The translations under genes were made by a program, and so were the position numbers. A DNA stretch of 64,000 bases from NCBI GenBank assembly GCA_964247055.1, contig OZ176053.1:10168001-10232000 (forward strand), written 5' to 3'. Below, in pieces: positions 1-13,703 of this stretch. A model generated the notes under the pieces. It saw nothing but the letters and a program-made list of their open reading frames with translations, searched no databases and was not told where the DNA came from. This DNA comes from Paragordius varius (taxonomy: Eukaryota > Nematomorpha). Each line of letters starts with the position of its first letter. Position 1 is the stretch's first letter.

Positions 1-720
1 TTGTATGTAAGTTGTATAACAAATGCACTAAAATAATATATTTAAAATCATATAAATATATAATATTCTAAAATAGTTTTAAGCAAATAAATTTAACTGC
101 ATTTAACCGAAAAACATATATTTAATTAAGTCTCTAGATATAAATCGGACTCAATCCAGTGCATAGCTTATCTTATACTCTTAATAAATATGATCAAACA
201 AAAATTAATTTTTATTATCAATATATATTTATATATACACTGTGTGCAAAAAAAGGGTTAATTATTTATTTGATGAGATCAGCGAATTCATTTACCGCAA
301 AAATTTTTATTTGTTGATGACCTAGTTTTTAAAATATTAAGAGAAAATTAAAATTGGGCAAAAAGTGAAGATAATAATTTAAAAATAATGATAAAATTTG
401 AGATATTATGGCTTATTATCATTTAAGTTTTTTAATATATAAATAGCCTAAAATCATTTATTTAGTATTTGCATAAAACCTCCGTTCAAAAAATAGCGTT
501 GTTCTTTTAACATACTACAAGAATTTTTGATAATACTATAGTAGAATAATTTTTTTAATTATTTACTAGCTAAACTCACTATTATAATTTTAACATTCAT
601 ATTTTATTCAGTAAAAAAATATTGTTTTTTATTTTTTATTTTTTTGTCTGGTTTATTAGTGTATAATACCGTTTTATTTTGGAATTTTAGAGTGAGAAAT
701 AAAAACTATAAAATTTATGC
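1..720. other. No gene seen
   Basis: AT-rich, short chance frames only; no recognisable repeat family apart from weak low-complexity runs. Confidence 0.6.
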
Positions 721-779
721 AAATAAAATTAAAAGTAGTTGACTATCACAATCTTTACGAATCCCTGTAACAAGTTTGT

Positions 780-1500
780 TTTAACACAAAATAATATTTT
801 CAAATCCAACTGTCGAAAAAATATAATCATAAATGAATGCCCCGACAATAGCTTGGCCCTTTTTTGAATTAGGTCCCCAGTTCGGGCCCACCCCGTGTAA
901 AAAGCGGGATTTTTTGAAAATACAAGTCCACAAAAATCGTGTCTTTGAGACAATTTTTCCGAAAACGTGTTTGACCATTCGATTTCAAATATGATTTTTT
1001 TTACTTATTTTCGATTGTGCCGAACATAGTTGGCTCTCTTTTTTAATTTAGGCCCTCTTTTTACCCTCTCCCCCGCAAAATGCCACTTTTCAAAAAAATT
1101 GTCCACAAAAATAATTTGTTAAATCTATTTTTCGCCCAACGTATGAGGCCGTAAATAATTCAATAAGGATTCCAGGTATTCCCTGTTAAGAGGCAAAAAA
1201 TTTAGTCAAGCGTTTCTTTGATGATCGCTGCTGGGTAAGGAGATACCCGCTAAAAACTGCCCCGTCATATCAAAATAGCGTGTCTTTGGGGCTAAATTTC
1301 AGAAAACCTATCAGGCCATATGAGTTCAATAGGTGCTTAAAATATTACCCGTAACAAGGCAAAAATTTAGGTCGTACCTTTTTTTTAAAATTAGCCGTTA
1401 ATTAGGCCCTTCACGCCCTGAAAAATGAGCCACCATAGAATGATTTTTTAATTTTGAGGCGATTTTTCCAAAAACTAATGAAAGCATATGGAATCAATTA
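780..1500. repeat. Older copy of the 12.6-13.6 kb repeat unit
   Basis: Shares AATGCCCCGACAATAGCTTG, GACCATTCGATTTCAAATAT, TTTACCCTCTCCCCCGCAAA and CCCTGTTAAGAGGCAAAAAA with the tandem units at 12,660-13,620. Diverged; no coding sequence. The frames at 729-978 are chance ORFs in this repeat. Confidence 0.65.
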
Positions 1501-2247
1501 CACTAGAAAACAAATTTTAACTTTTTTTAACTGTCATTTTTGTAAATATAAAATTTTCATTAAAGTACATAATTAGTATATCTGAAAAGAAAATTGGTTC
1601 TGCATGCAAGAATTTTTTTTATATTAGAGTTTATCGATAATTTTTGGCCCCGATTTAACATTAAACTCGAAATTTCGAAAATAAAAAGTTTTAGATAAAG
1701 CCATGTATTTTATATCATTTAAAAGAGCGCAAAAAACTGCATCTTTTAAATGGTAGTAAATTTAAATCAATCGGATGTAAAAGTTATTTGGATTTAAATG
1801 GTCAAAATTTTCAATCCTTAAATAAGTCAAGAATTTTCACAGACAAATGTATGAAAAAGCGTTTGGTTTGCTTTTTTAATAAAAAATAAAAGATCAAAAA
1901 TAATATATATATATATGCTATTTCATTTATATCTGTGATAGTTAGACCCAAAACATTTATAAAAAATTTAAATGTAATCATGTTCCACAGTATCCAGGTG
2001 AAAAATGATGTAATATATATTCAAGGGAAATGTATCAGGACAAGGGCCGTTTTGGCAACGAATTTACGAAAGTAATTTAACTTTTGTGGAAACTGCCTTA
2101 TACCAGATAACGACACTCACAATAGTCGAAAGCTAAGTGACTCATTCCAAAACTATCACTAAAAATATGATAAATTACATATAAAAACAAAACTATTTTT
2201 ATAAAATTTTAAATTTTTGACGTGGGCTCGCAAGGTCTCAAGTTCTC

Positions 2248-3610
2248 TTAACACTTCGATTCAAATTGGGGTATCTAAATACCCCAGACTAAATTTAAGT
2301 TAGGATTTTTAAAAAACTACCAAAAGAAACGGTCCCAATTTAAATTTGTGCTTCTATCCTAAAAAAATTATCTAAATACAAAATTTTATTGAAAGAAATG
2401 GTCCCAATTATAATTTATGCTTCTATCCTAATCAAAATTAAATAAATAAGCCGAAATATCCAAATATAATTTGGTTTTGATAAAAAAGTTTCGTATCAAA
2501 CTACTTTGACGCCTTTTTTATCTTACAACATTTTTGCAAAATATCGTGTTTATTTGATTTTAAAGCTAAAATGAAAGCTAATTTTTATTTAAATCTCATC
2601 TAACATTGATAGAAAAAGATAAATGGTTTATTTTTTATTATTTTTTAATTTAGCCAATCATATGTCACGTTGATTAAATTTTTACCTTGAGATGTTAGCT
2701 AAAAATAAGCAACATCAAGTATTTTCGAATAAAGTTTTTTATCTATTCAGCTTTATTAATGTTACCTAAATGCAAAATTTTGCCATGGTTTCAATTCCTT
2801 CCATATTTTTTAAAGTATTTAATTTTAAACAGGCCTGGGGTATCCAACTACCCCAATTTGAATCGAAGGACTGAAATGAATGTGTTATATCCAGTTAAAA
2901 GATAGTTTATTCAAATCTCATCTAACATTGTTGGCAGAAAAATCGTTTATTTTGTATTATTTTTAAATTTAGCTAATGCACACATGTCATGTTGAGTCAA
3001 TTTTTACCTTTGGGTTTTACCTTAAATTAAATATCAAGTATTTGTGAATGATGTTTTTCTATGTCGGTTCATTAAACCTCGATTTAGGTTATATAAAACA
3101 GGCTAAATTTAAACTGATTTTTTTAAAAATCTATTGAAGGAAACCTTTTTAATTTAAATTTATGCTTCTATCCTATTAAAAATAATATAAATAAACCAAA
3201 ATATCTAAATAAAATTTTGTTTTGAAAAAAGTTCCATGTCAAACTACTTCGAGGCCATTTTTATTCTATAAAATATTTGCAAAATATCATCTTCATCTAA
3301 TAATAAGGGTAAAATTAAAGCTGATTTTTTATTTAAATTACATCTAACAATGATAGAAATAGAAAAAGCGGTTTATTCCGTATTTTTTTTTCAATTTTAC
3401 TATTGTACACATGTCACGTTGACTAAATTTTTACATTTTAGTTTTAGCTTAAAATAAGTAATATCAAGTATGTTTAATAAAAAAATTTATATATTTCGGT
3501 TTATTAATGTTCTATAAGTGCAAAATTTTGCAATGGTTGGTATATAACCCTCCCAATTTGAATCGAAGGACTGAAAATGTGTTGTATCCAAGTGTTAATG
3601 TTGTATAACA
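2248..3610 (+). mobile_element. TTAA-type inverted-repeat element family A, two stacked copies
   Basis: The left end TTAACACTTCGATTCAAATT (2248) is followed by GGGGTATCTAAATACCCC, a perfect hairpin. The right end of the first copy, near 2,890, reads GGGGTATCCAACTACCCC and AATTTGAATCGAAGGACTGA. A second copy missing its left end runs about 2,900-3,597. No coding capacity. The TTAA target and CAC start recall piggyBac-type MITEs; this is inference. Confidence 0.7.
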
Positions 3611-4444
3611 AACTTTTGCTATGCGTTCAATTAATTCCATATTTTTTAAACAATTTAATTTGAAACAGATTTGGAATACCTAACGAAACCAATTATCGAA
3701 TGACCGATATGGAGGTGTTGCATCAAAGTGTCAATGTAAAAAAATCCTAATCTCAAATTTTTCCGCCGCCATTTTTTCTTTAATTTTAATATAGATCGCT
3801 AATATAATTACGCAAATAAATGTATAATATGGTTAAAAATTTATATTTAGTAATCTTTCAGGTTACTATTTTCCAGCAAATTTTATATTTATTGGTTTTG
3901 AACAGCTGTTTTCAATCGCGATTTGGAGCTGCCCCAATTTCAGAAGAAAAGGGGTGTTACAAGATTATATGAGCGGCCCGCTAAAATTTCGGATATTCAT
4001 AGGTTAAATTTTTTAATAAAAATGATATTTCCCATTCTAAAATAGTCTCTCGAATTGGCAAAAATATAGTTATATAGTGTTTGCATTTGTCAGCCCTATG
4101 TTAAAAAAATTTTTAATGCCACTAATAAATGTTTTGAGTAAAAAAAATACGGCCCGGGAGACCATTTGTGTTGAATGCCTTATAAAACTGTATCAAATAT
4201 AAAATTATCTAATCTAGGAGAATGTTTGATAACTAAATTTTAGCTAAGATTCCTTTTAAAACAGTAATTTTTTTACAAGATTGAGCTCTGGAATATAAAA
4301 CCCCAATATCGGACAAAAAAGTTAAAAGGTCAATGTTAGATATGATTTATGCATCCAGTTTTATGTCGCTTTCGGATATACAATATGACAATAAAATTTT
4401 AAACAACCGTTTCGCATATATCCATATACACGTGTTTTAACTTT

Positions 4445-7400
4445 ATGAAAGCTTTAATTTTAGTTGGTGGGTATGGAACGCGATTAAGGCCCTTAACCTT
4501 AACAAAGCCAAAATCATTGATAGAGTTTTGCAATAAACCAATTGTTGGGCATCAAATTGAAGCGTTAGTTGAAGTAAATAATTATCATAGTAGGCCGGTG
4601 TTAATCATATTGTTTTGGCTGTATGTTATCAAGCCGATCAATTGGAAGAAGAGTTAAGAATATATGAAGAAAGGGTATGAATTTTTGAATCATTAATAGC
4701 TAAAAATTAAAATAACTATATCTACCGAACTCAGTGAACCTTTGGGTACCGCAGGCGCAATAGCTCAAGCCAAGGATCACTTACTATCAGATCCTGGCGA
4801 ACCATTTTTTGTTCTTAACAGTGATATTATTTGTCATTTTCCATTTAAAGAAATGATTATCTTTCATAAAAAACATGGAAAAGAAGGCACTCTAGTGGTA
4901 AAACATTAATAAATTAATTTATGTATCATGCACTATTTCTAACTAATTTAAATATATCTACTTTTATGAATATCATTTTTGATTAAAGGCAATTAAATAT
5001 TTTTATTTTTACATTTTATACAATTTTGTCTGCCATTTCGATGTAAATATCAAATCTATATCATTTTGAGGAACAAACTTTTGAAGTTTTATAAAATTTT
5101 TTGAAAAGATGATTGTAGCCAATTTTCTATTAGTAATTTATTATATACTTTCAGGTGAAATAATTATAAACATTATGATGAAATCAATTAATCTAATCAT
5201 TTTTTATTATTTAATTGATTATTTTTTCACGTATATTCGGACTTTTTGATATTTTCCTTAGGCTAGACTCTTTTCGATATTGTTTTTCTATTTTTCATAA
5301 GTAATTGATAATTTGGCCTTGTTTTAAACCATTATGCATAATTTTAAAAATATAATAAAATCGAATAAACGGACAATAGTTACCATAATTAATTATCATT
5401 TTGCTCCGTAAAGTTTGTCCTTTTTTTTAAAAAATGTTAAAATTATATGAGCTTATATGTAATTTGTCTGTCTATTTTAGCTATTTCCCATATTTATAAT
5501 TTTGGATAAATTATTAAGCGTAATTATTTTAAAAATTACTCTACATAGTAACATATAAAAATACTAAATTTTTCATTTTAAACATTTGAATTAATATCAG
5601 GATATTTGGTTGTATGTTTTTTTTTCATAGCAATTATTATTAATATTTATCCTATAACACTTCATTTATTTTGACTTTGTCCTAGTTTACATTTTGGGGT
5701 AGTTTATCCCAGAGGTTAGTTTTGTAAATAAATACAGTTTTTTACAGTTATGTGGCTTATAGAGTCTAATTAGGACAGCTCCAAAACACGATTAAAACAA
5801 ACAGCTGATATTAAAATCAAAATATATCCTGTTGGTAAAATATGGCCTTGTTAATTATTTACATTTGCTAACCATAATATACATTTATTTACTTGTTGCA
5901 TTACCAATAAAAATATAGAAAAAAATGGCGGCCAAAAAGTTGGAGATTTTTAGAAAAATTTCTATAATACGCCCAAATGACTAAAGTAAGTATATTTTTT
6001 TAAATTCGGCTTAAAGCTTAAATACTTTTTATAATATTCAAATTTTGAATCGCTCTGGGATATAAAACTACCTCAAAAGGTAATGGAGTGTTAAAAGTGT
6101 CTATATAACTTCATTATTTAATAATTTTTGAATGTTTCAACTAATTTATATGATAGAACAAACTATTATTTATTTTTATTGCTGAATGTTTTAAATTATA
6201 TCAATGTGGTAAAATATATAGGTAACCAAAGTGGATGAACCATCCAAATATGGTGTTATCATATATAATACAGAACAAGATAACCTTATTGAACGGTTCA
6301 CGGAAAAGCCGAAAATTTTTGTCTCAAATAAAATTAATGCTGGTCTTTATATGTTTTCCCCATCATTCCTTTCACGCATTAAACCCGTCAAAACTTCCAT
6401 TGAAAAAGATGTGTTTCCCCTTATGGCTAGTGATCAACAATTACATGCTCTTGAATTGAAAGGTAACTTAAATTTTTTGCGATACGATTAGAAATATCTT
6501 GTATAAAAAAATTTAAATATTATTGACAAAAGTTTTTGACCGAATTATTTAAACTTTATAATTTTAAATGAGGGTTGTATTATATTTGGTAAGCCAACTT
6601 CACCTTTTCCTATTTCATAAACCTTTTAATAACATTGGCCATAAGAATAAGCATTATATATCGTAAAATTAATAATTTTAGTTACAATGCGGTTTTATAA
6701 AAAAACTTGCACTTTCATTTAGATTTTAATGTAACCATTTAAATTGAAAATCAACGTTACTATTGCAATTTTGTAAATCTTATTAAAGAATAATTATTTA
6801 ATTTATAATAGGGTTTTGGATGGATGTGGGTCAACCCAAAGATTTTTTATCGGGGATGTGTATGTACATGGAATCTGTGGTTGCTCCTCAAAATGAAAAG
6901 TTCTCTAAGGACGTCTCCAAAACCATTGCCGGTGATAATGTATCTCGACCCAGAATAATTGGAACTGTATTAATTGTAATACCAAAATAATTTTATATTT
7001 TATATGTTTTTACTCTTTTGATCTATTATATAAAATTACAAGTTTTTTAAAAATATAAGCAACAAAGTTAAACTCTTTTGTAAAAATAGTTTAATGTTCT
7101 CTATCATTTTGGGTTGCGAAATTAGTAATATTAATAATTATTATAAAATGTTATTTTTACATAAGTGTTATCCTAACACTTGGATACAACACATTCATTT
7201 TAATCCTTCGATTCAAATTGGGGTAGTTGGATACCCCAGGCTTGTTTAAAATCAAATACTTTAAAAAGTATGAAGCAATCGAAACCATGGCAAAATTTTG
7301 CACTTATATGACATTAATAAACCGAAATATATAAAAAAATTTATTCAAAAATACTTGATATTACTTATTTTGAGCTAAAACTGAAAGGTAAAAATTTAGC

Positions 7401-9226
7401 CAATGTGACATGTGTCAAATTGTAAAATTAAAAAATAATACAATAAACCGCTTTTTCTATTTCTGTCAATGTTAGATGTAATTTACATAAAAAATAAGCT
7501 TTAGTTTTACCCTTAAAATTAAATGAAGACGATATTTTGCAAAATTTTTGTAAAATAAAAATGGCGTCGAAGTAGTTTGAGATGGAACTTTTTTTTCAAA
7601 ACAAAATTTTATCAAGATATTTTGGCATATTTATATAATATTTATCAGGATAGAAGCATAAATTTAAATTGGGACCGTTTCCTTCAGTAGTTTTTTAAAA
7701 ATTTTAATTTAAATTTAGTCTGGGGTATTTAGATACCCCAATTTGAATCGAAGTGTTAAAGGTTGTAAAAAATCACCATCAAAACATATAGTTATATTTG
7801 GTTTTTTTAATTTAGTTTATCTATTATATAAATATGATCATTTTTATGATATTATAGGACGAAAGTGCTGAGATTGCCGCAGGTGCTATAATCGGACCAA
7901 ACGTTGTGATAGGACCCAAATGTAAAATTGAAACTGGTGCCCGTTTAAAGAATAGCATTCTCATGCCTGGCGTTAAGATTGGCTGTCACACTTGGATTAA
8001 CCATTGTATTGTTGGTTGGAATAGTAATGTAGGCAAATGGGTAAGTATGCGTCCATAGTAGATTCAGAGTTTTTTTTATTTTCTATATAGGTTAAAAATG
8101 TTTTATACAACAATTACTTTAAAAAGTTTAATTGGTTAAAATGTATGAAATCCATGTAATAGTTTATTGTTGCATGGCTTATAAAGTTTGAAGAAGGGTG
8201 TTGAATAAAATATTAATTTACAACAAACATAAAATACAATATATTAATTGGACGATGTTTTTTGAGTAACATAAATAATAAGCGTAAATAAAGTCAAAAT
8301 TATATAAATTATTAGTTCGCATATCCATATAATTATAATCGGCTAAAATTAAAAATTCACTTTCTACATCACTGTAGTTTATATTAATTTTTTTACATTT
8401 TATGTGCTAAAAAATCCTACATTAAATTTTCTATAATTTGCATTATCGCAAAATACAAAACTATAATAAAATTACGAGTTTAAAATAATAAAATAGTGAA
8501 ATTAAGTTTCCCAATAGTATATTATTAAGTAAACTCAGCGAATGTTTTGCATACCATACCTATTTAAGCATAATACAGTTCTTAATTTTCAGCCAGCTTA
8601 ACCTTAGAGACAAAATAACATTCAATTGGATACCGCTGCCAAAATCACTTGGACAAAATAACATTCAATTGGATACCGCTGCCAAAATTACTTGTACAAG
8701 AATGGCTTTTTCAACTTAAACTTAAACCAAATTTTCTCATACCAATTAAAATTATTAGATTCAACACTTGCCGCTGTAATAAAGTCTCGTTAATGAACAC
8801 AGTTATAACGGCTAAAATCAGATCATTAATTATTTTATTTGCATCTATAATTTTGAAAACAAAACCAGAAGCTATCATACCTTTAAAATTATCATATATA
8901 AGGAATTCCTTATTTGTGATTATTACGGTTATTTAAGAGTAATTTGTGGCGGTTAGGAACTTTCATTACATAAAACTAACATTTTTTTTTTAACATATAA
9001 TTATATCTAGACTTGATTATAAACTTAAACCTCCGGCTATATATGTAAATACAATTAAATTATCATATTATATTTTATTTATCTATTGTTATAGGTTAGG
9101 ATGGAAAACATATCTGTGTTGGGAGAAAACGTTGAGGTTGGTGATGAAATTTACATAAATGGTGGCAAAATTTTACCCCACAAATCCATAACAACGTCTA
9201 TAAGGGAGCCACAAATAGTCTTATAA
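4445..9226 (+). CDS. GMPPB: Mannose-1-phosphate guanylyltransferase beta (GDP-mannose pyrophosphorylase), 7 exons
   Basis: Makes GDP-mannose from mannose-1-phosphate and GTP in the cytosol, the sugar donor for N-glycans, GPI anchors and O-mannose. Exons by splice and frame: 4445-4573, 4594-4674, 4700-4897, 6222-6462, 6812-6975, 7858-8040, 9095-9226; together 1,128 nt, 375 residues (the human protein is about 360). The N-terminus has the nucleotidyltransferase signature [18 protein letters not shown] (residues 8-25), then [17 protein letters not shown], the EEPSKYG-like segment VDEPSKYGV, and [13 protein letters not shown]. The C-terminus is a left-handed beta-helix with hexapeptide repeats ([10 protein letters not shown]) and ends in the family motif [11 protein letters not shown]. 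Introns 1 and 2 are only 20 and 25 nt; reading through either gives a stop, and removing them restores the conserved sequence. Introns 3-6 are 349-1,324 nt and carry inverted-repeat elements. AATAAA lies about 95 nt after the stop. Very sure of the identity. Confidence 0.96.
5654..6094 (+). mobile_element. Family D inverted-repeat element in GMPPB intron 3
   Basis: Left end TAACACTTCATTTATTTTGA then TTTGGGGTAGTTTATCCCAG; right end CTCTGGGATATAAAACTACC then AAAGGTAATGGAGTGTTAA. About 440 bp, non-coding. Related copies at 13,940-14,390 and 16,041-16,568, with diverged pieces near 43,800-44,370 and 9,420-9,480. Ends share TTAACACTTC with family A. Confidence 0.65.
7173..7759 (-). mobile_element. 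Family A inverted-repeat element in GMPPB intron 5
   Basis: Inverted copy of the 2248-3610 family: starts TAACACTTGGATACAACACA, continues CCTTCGATTCAAATTGGGG, and ends CCCCAATTTGAATCGAAGTG followed by TTAA. About 590 bp, whole at both ends, non-coding. Confidence 0.75.
8609..8694. repeat. 43-bp direct tandem duplication in GMPPB intron 6
   Basis: GACAAAATAACATTCAATTG followed by GATACCGCTGCCAAAAT(C/T)ACTT occurs twice head to tail at 8,609 and 8,652 with one difference; recent local duplication. Confidence 0.85.
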
Positions 9227-10073
9227 ATTATGATATTGTGATGACAAAAATATGCATATATAATTTTTATTTACATATACCTGGGATGTATATATATACT
9301 TTAACAAAATTATTTATTGAATAAATCCAAGTATATCATGATTAAATTTATTTATAGCATTTGGAGCAATAAATTAAAAAAACTTAATGAGCAAAATGTA
9401 AAATGTTTTTAAACATTTGAGAACACCTTTTTGGGGTGGTTTACCCCTGAGAGCATAATTGTAAAATATCTACATGATATTGGGCCGAATTTAAATAAAT
9501 TATTTTTTAGCCTTTTAGGTGATTAATCTAGAAAAATATTTTGTAAAAACTATTAAATTATAAAATACCCTCTCTCAAACTTTTTAGCGTTTTTTTTACT
9601 AAATACTTAAAAACACGGGAATTTGATACCATGTCATAAAATTAACTAAAACGCATTTGATTATGTTTTAATAAAATTTCAATATTATTTAATTTTAGCA
9701 TCAGGTGTTTTTTATAACTCTATTTAAGTAAGCAATCTGAAGTTTAGAATGTCAATAATATAATCATTGATAATGTATTTAAGCCAAAATACCTTTAAAA
9801 AATTTATTAGGATTGGAAGGGTAATGAAGTGCTAAAGCTTTATCCACCATGTAAAATATTACGACTGTTTTACAATAAGAGTACCAGATAGCACATTCAT
9901 CAAAGGGCAATATACTTTTTATTATTACCCAATAAAAATGCTCTTTGCTGTATATGCTAACTGGCAATATTTAATGTGATATCATTGTATACTTACTTAT
10001 ACAATAATTTTATATCATATAATATTTTTTGATTGTTGTCTATACGTTGTTGAATCTCATCAAAAACTTGATT

Positions 10074-12563
10074 ATGGTATCATTACCCTCAATACATTTG
10101 TATACTTTTTGTTTTTTGGTGGTCTTTTCCAGAGGACTAAAAATTGGTATAGCAATTTTTGAATTAATATAATGATAATATATTTATTTGTTCTATATTT
10201 TTAGTGATTCGTACTATAAAATATATGATTTAGATCCAAATATGGATGTCGTTTTCCTTATACAAATGAACAATAGAATTAAAAACAATACTTTTGATTG
10301 TCTTAAAGGATCGCTTATGGTAAGTTAAATTATATTTTGGGGGGCAGGAAATTTTTTATTACTTCATAAATAGTAGCTATTTGCAGTGATCTATGGTCGC
10401 AACCATATAACAATATCTAAAATGTAACTATATTGTAAACCAATCAAATAACTTTTAGTGTTTGTTATAACGAAAAACAAAATTAACGTTTAACTCTTAT
10501 TTATTAATATTGTAATAGCCCATCAACACTTTTAAATCCTTAAATTTATATTCAGCGTTAAGATTGTGTTTATGGGGCAATTTAAATATATAGAGATAAA
10601 ACAAAAAACTGATTATGCCAAAAGTGATATTTTATATCAATGAGTCATTCTAGCCCAGAAACGCGTAATTCATTTTGTGAATTGGAAATATGTAAAAGTA
10701 TTCGATTGTTTAAGGGTGAACATTCAAATACCTTTACATATTATAAGGTTGTATACATGGCCTGAGCGCGGTAATTCAAGTGATGCGCTGCTTAGAATTT
10801 TATGTAGTTTAAGTCTATGCTTGAATTTTTTCGCTATCAGTATTCATAAACCGGGCGCTTAGGCACGCGATATATAATGTTCTAGGGATATTGAATAATA
10901 GGTTAAAATATTCTAATATGTAAAGCAAGAGTGTCCAACACGCGGCCCGCGGACCTCCAAAATTATTATTTTAGGGAGTCCAAGTAAAATTGATTTTCTT
11001 AAACAATTTTTCTGAATAAGTCTTTCCGAATTTCGGCAATAAACTAGCAAAAATATTAATAATAATAGTTTTCACAATCCTAAGTTTTAAGTCTAATAAA
11101 ATATTTGTTAATGCCCATATAATTTGTGAATGCGGCACGTCGGATTTTTTGACCCTTAAATGCGGCCCACAAGGCGATTTGTGTTAGTTACCCATGATGT
11201 AAAGGATAGTAACCATGTTTAAATACTTTCAATGTTGACAATGATGGTTTTACTATATGTTTGTGACACCGAAGTTGACGATATAAGATTAGTACATTAC
11301 CATATTAAATTTTTGTGCACATCATTAAAATCAATTAAATTAATCAATAACAAACAATTTACTTAATGTTCACTCCCAAAAAATTTACTAAGATGCGCGA
11401 CTTATATTAACATTAATATAATTTTTAACGAATTCCATATATATACATACATATATTTATCAATTTTTCTATGAAAAGACCAGGATAGTCGAGATAAACA
11501 ATGAAAAACCCATAGGGGCCCAAGGAACGAAAGTTGGAATAGTTAGTTATGGTAGTTTAGCACGTATCGTTCAATCCTTACGAGCCGGCATTAACTCATC
11601 TTCCATATTCTCGAAGATAAAAGCACTTGAACCGTCAGATGAAAGTATGATAAAAATAAAATTCTAATTCCTTTAAATCCTTGATATTCAACTACAAAAT
11701 TTAAGTTATAATCCGTTAATGTTATAATTTTTCAGTGTAATTATTTAGATATTATATTTGATAATCAATAATAAAAGGGCGCTCAAAATTAGTGTATATA
11801 TTTTTAGAAGATAGCTTAGTCCACCATGCATTATCGACAGTTATGGGTATGTTTAGAAAGGGTGGACGTCCAAAAGCTAAGAAATGGCTTACTTTAGTTT
11901 CTGATGGCCATTGGTCAAATAGGACCAATTTTAATGCTCTCGATAGATATCAAGATATCCACCCGAACAATCGTAATGTTTCGACTAATATATTTTACTT
12001 TATTGTACATGGCGAACTTTTATTTATATTACAAAATATATAGTCAACTTCATTTTATATAAATACCGGATGGCATATTTATCCAAAAAAATGCCATGAA
12101 AATGCAAGAAATAAAACGCATTTTGCAAGTTAAATAAATGCGCATATAGTTTGCACAAAAATTATCAAAAAAATCATTTTTCGCAAACAGTTAAATCATT
12201 TTGACAAAAAGGGTAAACCTGAATCAACACGTTCACAAAGAGCTTCGATACCGGTTCAATATAATAAATAGGTTTCATAAACATAAATTACCTAAAATAT
12301 TTATTCAAATACGTCAGTGGCTTGCATAGGATGGGGAAGGGAGTAAAGCGCTATCATTAGGAATTTTTTTCGATATAGGCAACTAGCATTATTCTTGGTA
12401 GAATACTGAATTATCGTTAAATATATATTTTATTTTAAAGTTCATTTAATGTATAGAAATTAGAATAAGTGCCATTCCAGTTGGGGATACTAAATACGAA
12501 AACTTGTTCACCCTCATATCACGTCCGTTAGATGATAATATATTTTTATACAAATGCTCTTAA
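10074..12563 (+). CDS. Small secreted vWA-like domain protein 1 (198 aa, 5 exons)
   Basis: Exons 10074-10146, 10234-10319, 11479-11644, 11808-11972, 12457-12563 (597 nt). It starts with a hydrophobic signal-like segment (MVSLPSIHLYTFCFLVVFS) followed by one von Willebrand factor A-type fold: DVVFLIQ (first strand), KVGIVSYG, GRPKAKKWLTLVSDG and ISAIPVGD, ending KCS. Two cysteines, in FDCLK and at the C-terminus, sit where vWA domains often have a closing disulphide. The metal-site DxSxS is missing (FLIQMNNRI), so metal-dependent ligand binding is doubtful. A likely paralogue with identical intron phases (1,0,1,1) and the same length lies at 23542-25527. The first exon is joined by phase and by analogy with the paralogue, so it is less certain than the rest. 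Intron 2 contains a hAT-like insertion. Function unknown; extracellular binding or matrix role is inference. Confidence 0.8.
10926..11199. mobile_element. hAT-like MITE in vWA1 intron 2
   Basis: Left CAAGAGTGTCCAACACGCGG then CCCGCGG; right GTGTTAGTTACCCATG, a decayed complement of the left end. Interior is GC-poor except for GCGGCCCAC-like islands. Similar scraps occur near 3,970, 4,150, 41,230, 45,950 and 46,180. Confidence 0.5.
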
Positions 12564-12649
12564 ATAATAATGTTTATAGTGTTAGATAAAAAGAAAAAAC
12601 AAATAAATGAATGTGTTAATCTATATATTTATAAAAATGGAAAATGCTG

Positions 12650-13703
12650 GCTTTGTGATCTGGTACAGGAAAACCGGTAGACCCAATCAAATCCAAATAT
12701 CGAAAAAATATAATCATTAATGAATGCCCCGACAATAGCTTCGCCCTTTTTTTGAAATAGGCCCCCAGTTTGGGCCCACCCCGTATGAAAAACGGGTTTT
12801 TTTTGAAAACAGAAGTCCACAAAATCGTGTTTTTGAGACAATTTTCCGGAGAACGTGTTGGACCATTCAATTTCAAATATAATTTTTGTTTACTTATTTT
12901 CGATTGCGCTGAACATAGCCGAGCCACTTTTTTGATTTAGGCCCTCTTTTTACCCGCTCCCCCCGTGAAATGCCACCTTTTTCAAAAAACAAAGTCCACA
13001 AAAATAATTTTTTAAATCGATTTTTCGCCCTAGGTATGAGACCGTAAAAATTCAATAAAGATTCCACGTATTCCCTGTTAAAAGGCAAAAATTTTAGTCC
13101 ACCGTTTATTTGATGATAGCTGCTGGGTAAGGAGCTACCTGCTAAAAACTGATTTTTCATATAACTTTGTGATCTGTTTCCGGAAAACCGGTGATCCCAA
13201 TCAAATCCAAACATCGAAAAAATTTAATCATTAATGAATGCCCCGACAATAGCTTCGCCCTTTTTTGGAATTAGGTCCCCAGTTTGGGCCCACCCCGTGT
13301 GAAAAATGGGTTAAGTCAATTTTTTGGAGAACGTGTTGGACCATTCAATTTCAAATATGATTTTTGTTTACTTATTTTCGATTGCGCCGAACATAGTCGA
13401 GTCACTTTTTTGATTTAGGCCCTCTTTTTACCCGCTACCCCCGTAAAATGCCATTTTTTTCAAAAAAAAACAAAGTCCACAAAAATATTTTTTTGATTGT
13501 ATTTTTTTGTCCACGGTATGAGACTGTAAAAATTCGAGAAAGATTTTTCGTATTGCCTGTTAAAAGGCAAAAATTTTAGTCAAGCGTTTCCTTGATGATA
13601 GATGCTGAGTAAGGAGTATCTATCATATGTATAGCATTCGAACCCCCCCCCAGAAGTCCGAAGGACTTCCTCGGGCTGCGTAGCAGCACGAGATTCACGC
13701 TAG
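12650..13703 (+). mobile_element. Helitron-like non-autonomous element with tandem units and 3' hairpin
   Basis: Two tandem units (12,660-13,140 and 13,160-13,620) start AATGCCCCGACAATAGCTTC and contain TTTAGGCCCTCTTTTTACCC; a third, older relative lies at 780-1,500. The block ends with two hairpins: AAGTCCGAAGGACTT (13,654-13,668) and a GC-rich stem CTCGGGCTGCGTAGCAGC plus ACGAG (13,670-13,692), followed 7 nt later by CTAG at 13,700-13,703 and then T. A GC-rich hairpin just before CTAG/T is the classic Helitron 3' end. The 5' TC end was not located. Confidence 0.6.

Noticed and set aside
8649-8936. 95-residue plus-strand ORF in GMPPB intron 6
   Set aside because: Starts inside the 43-bp tandem duplication and has no similarity or splice logic; chance frame.
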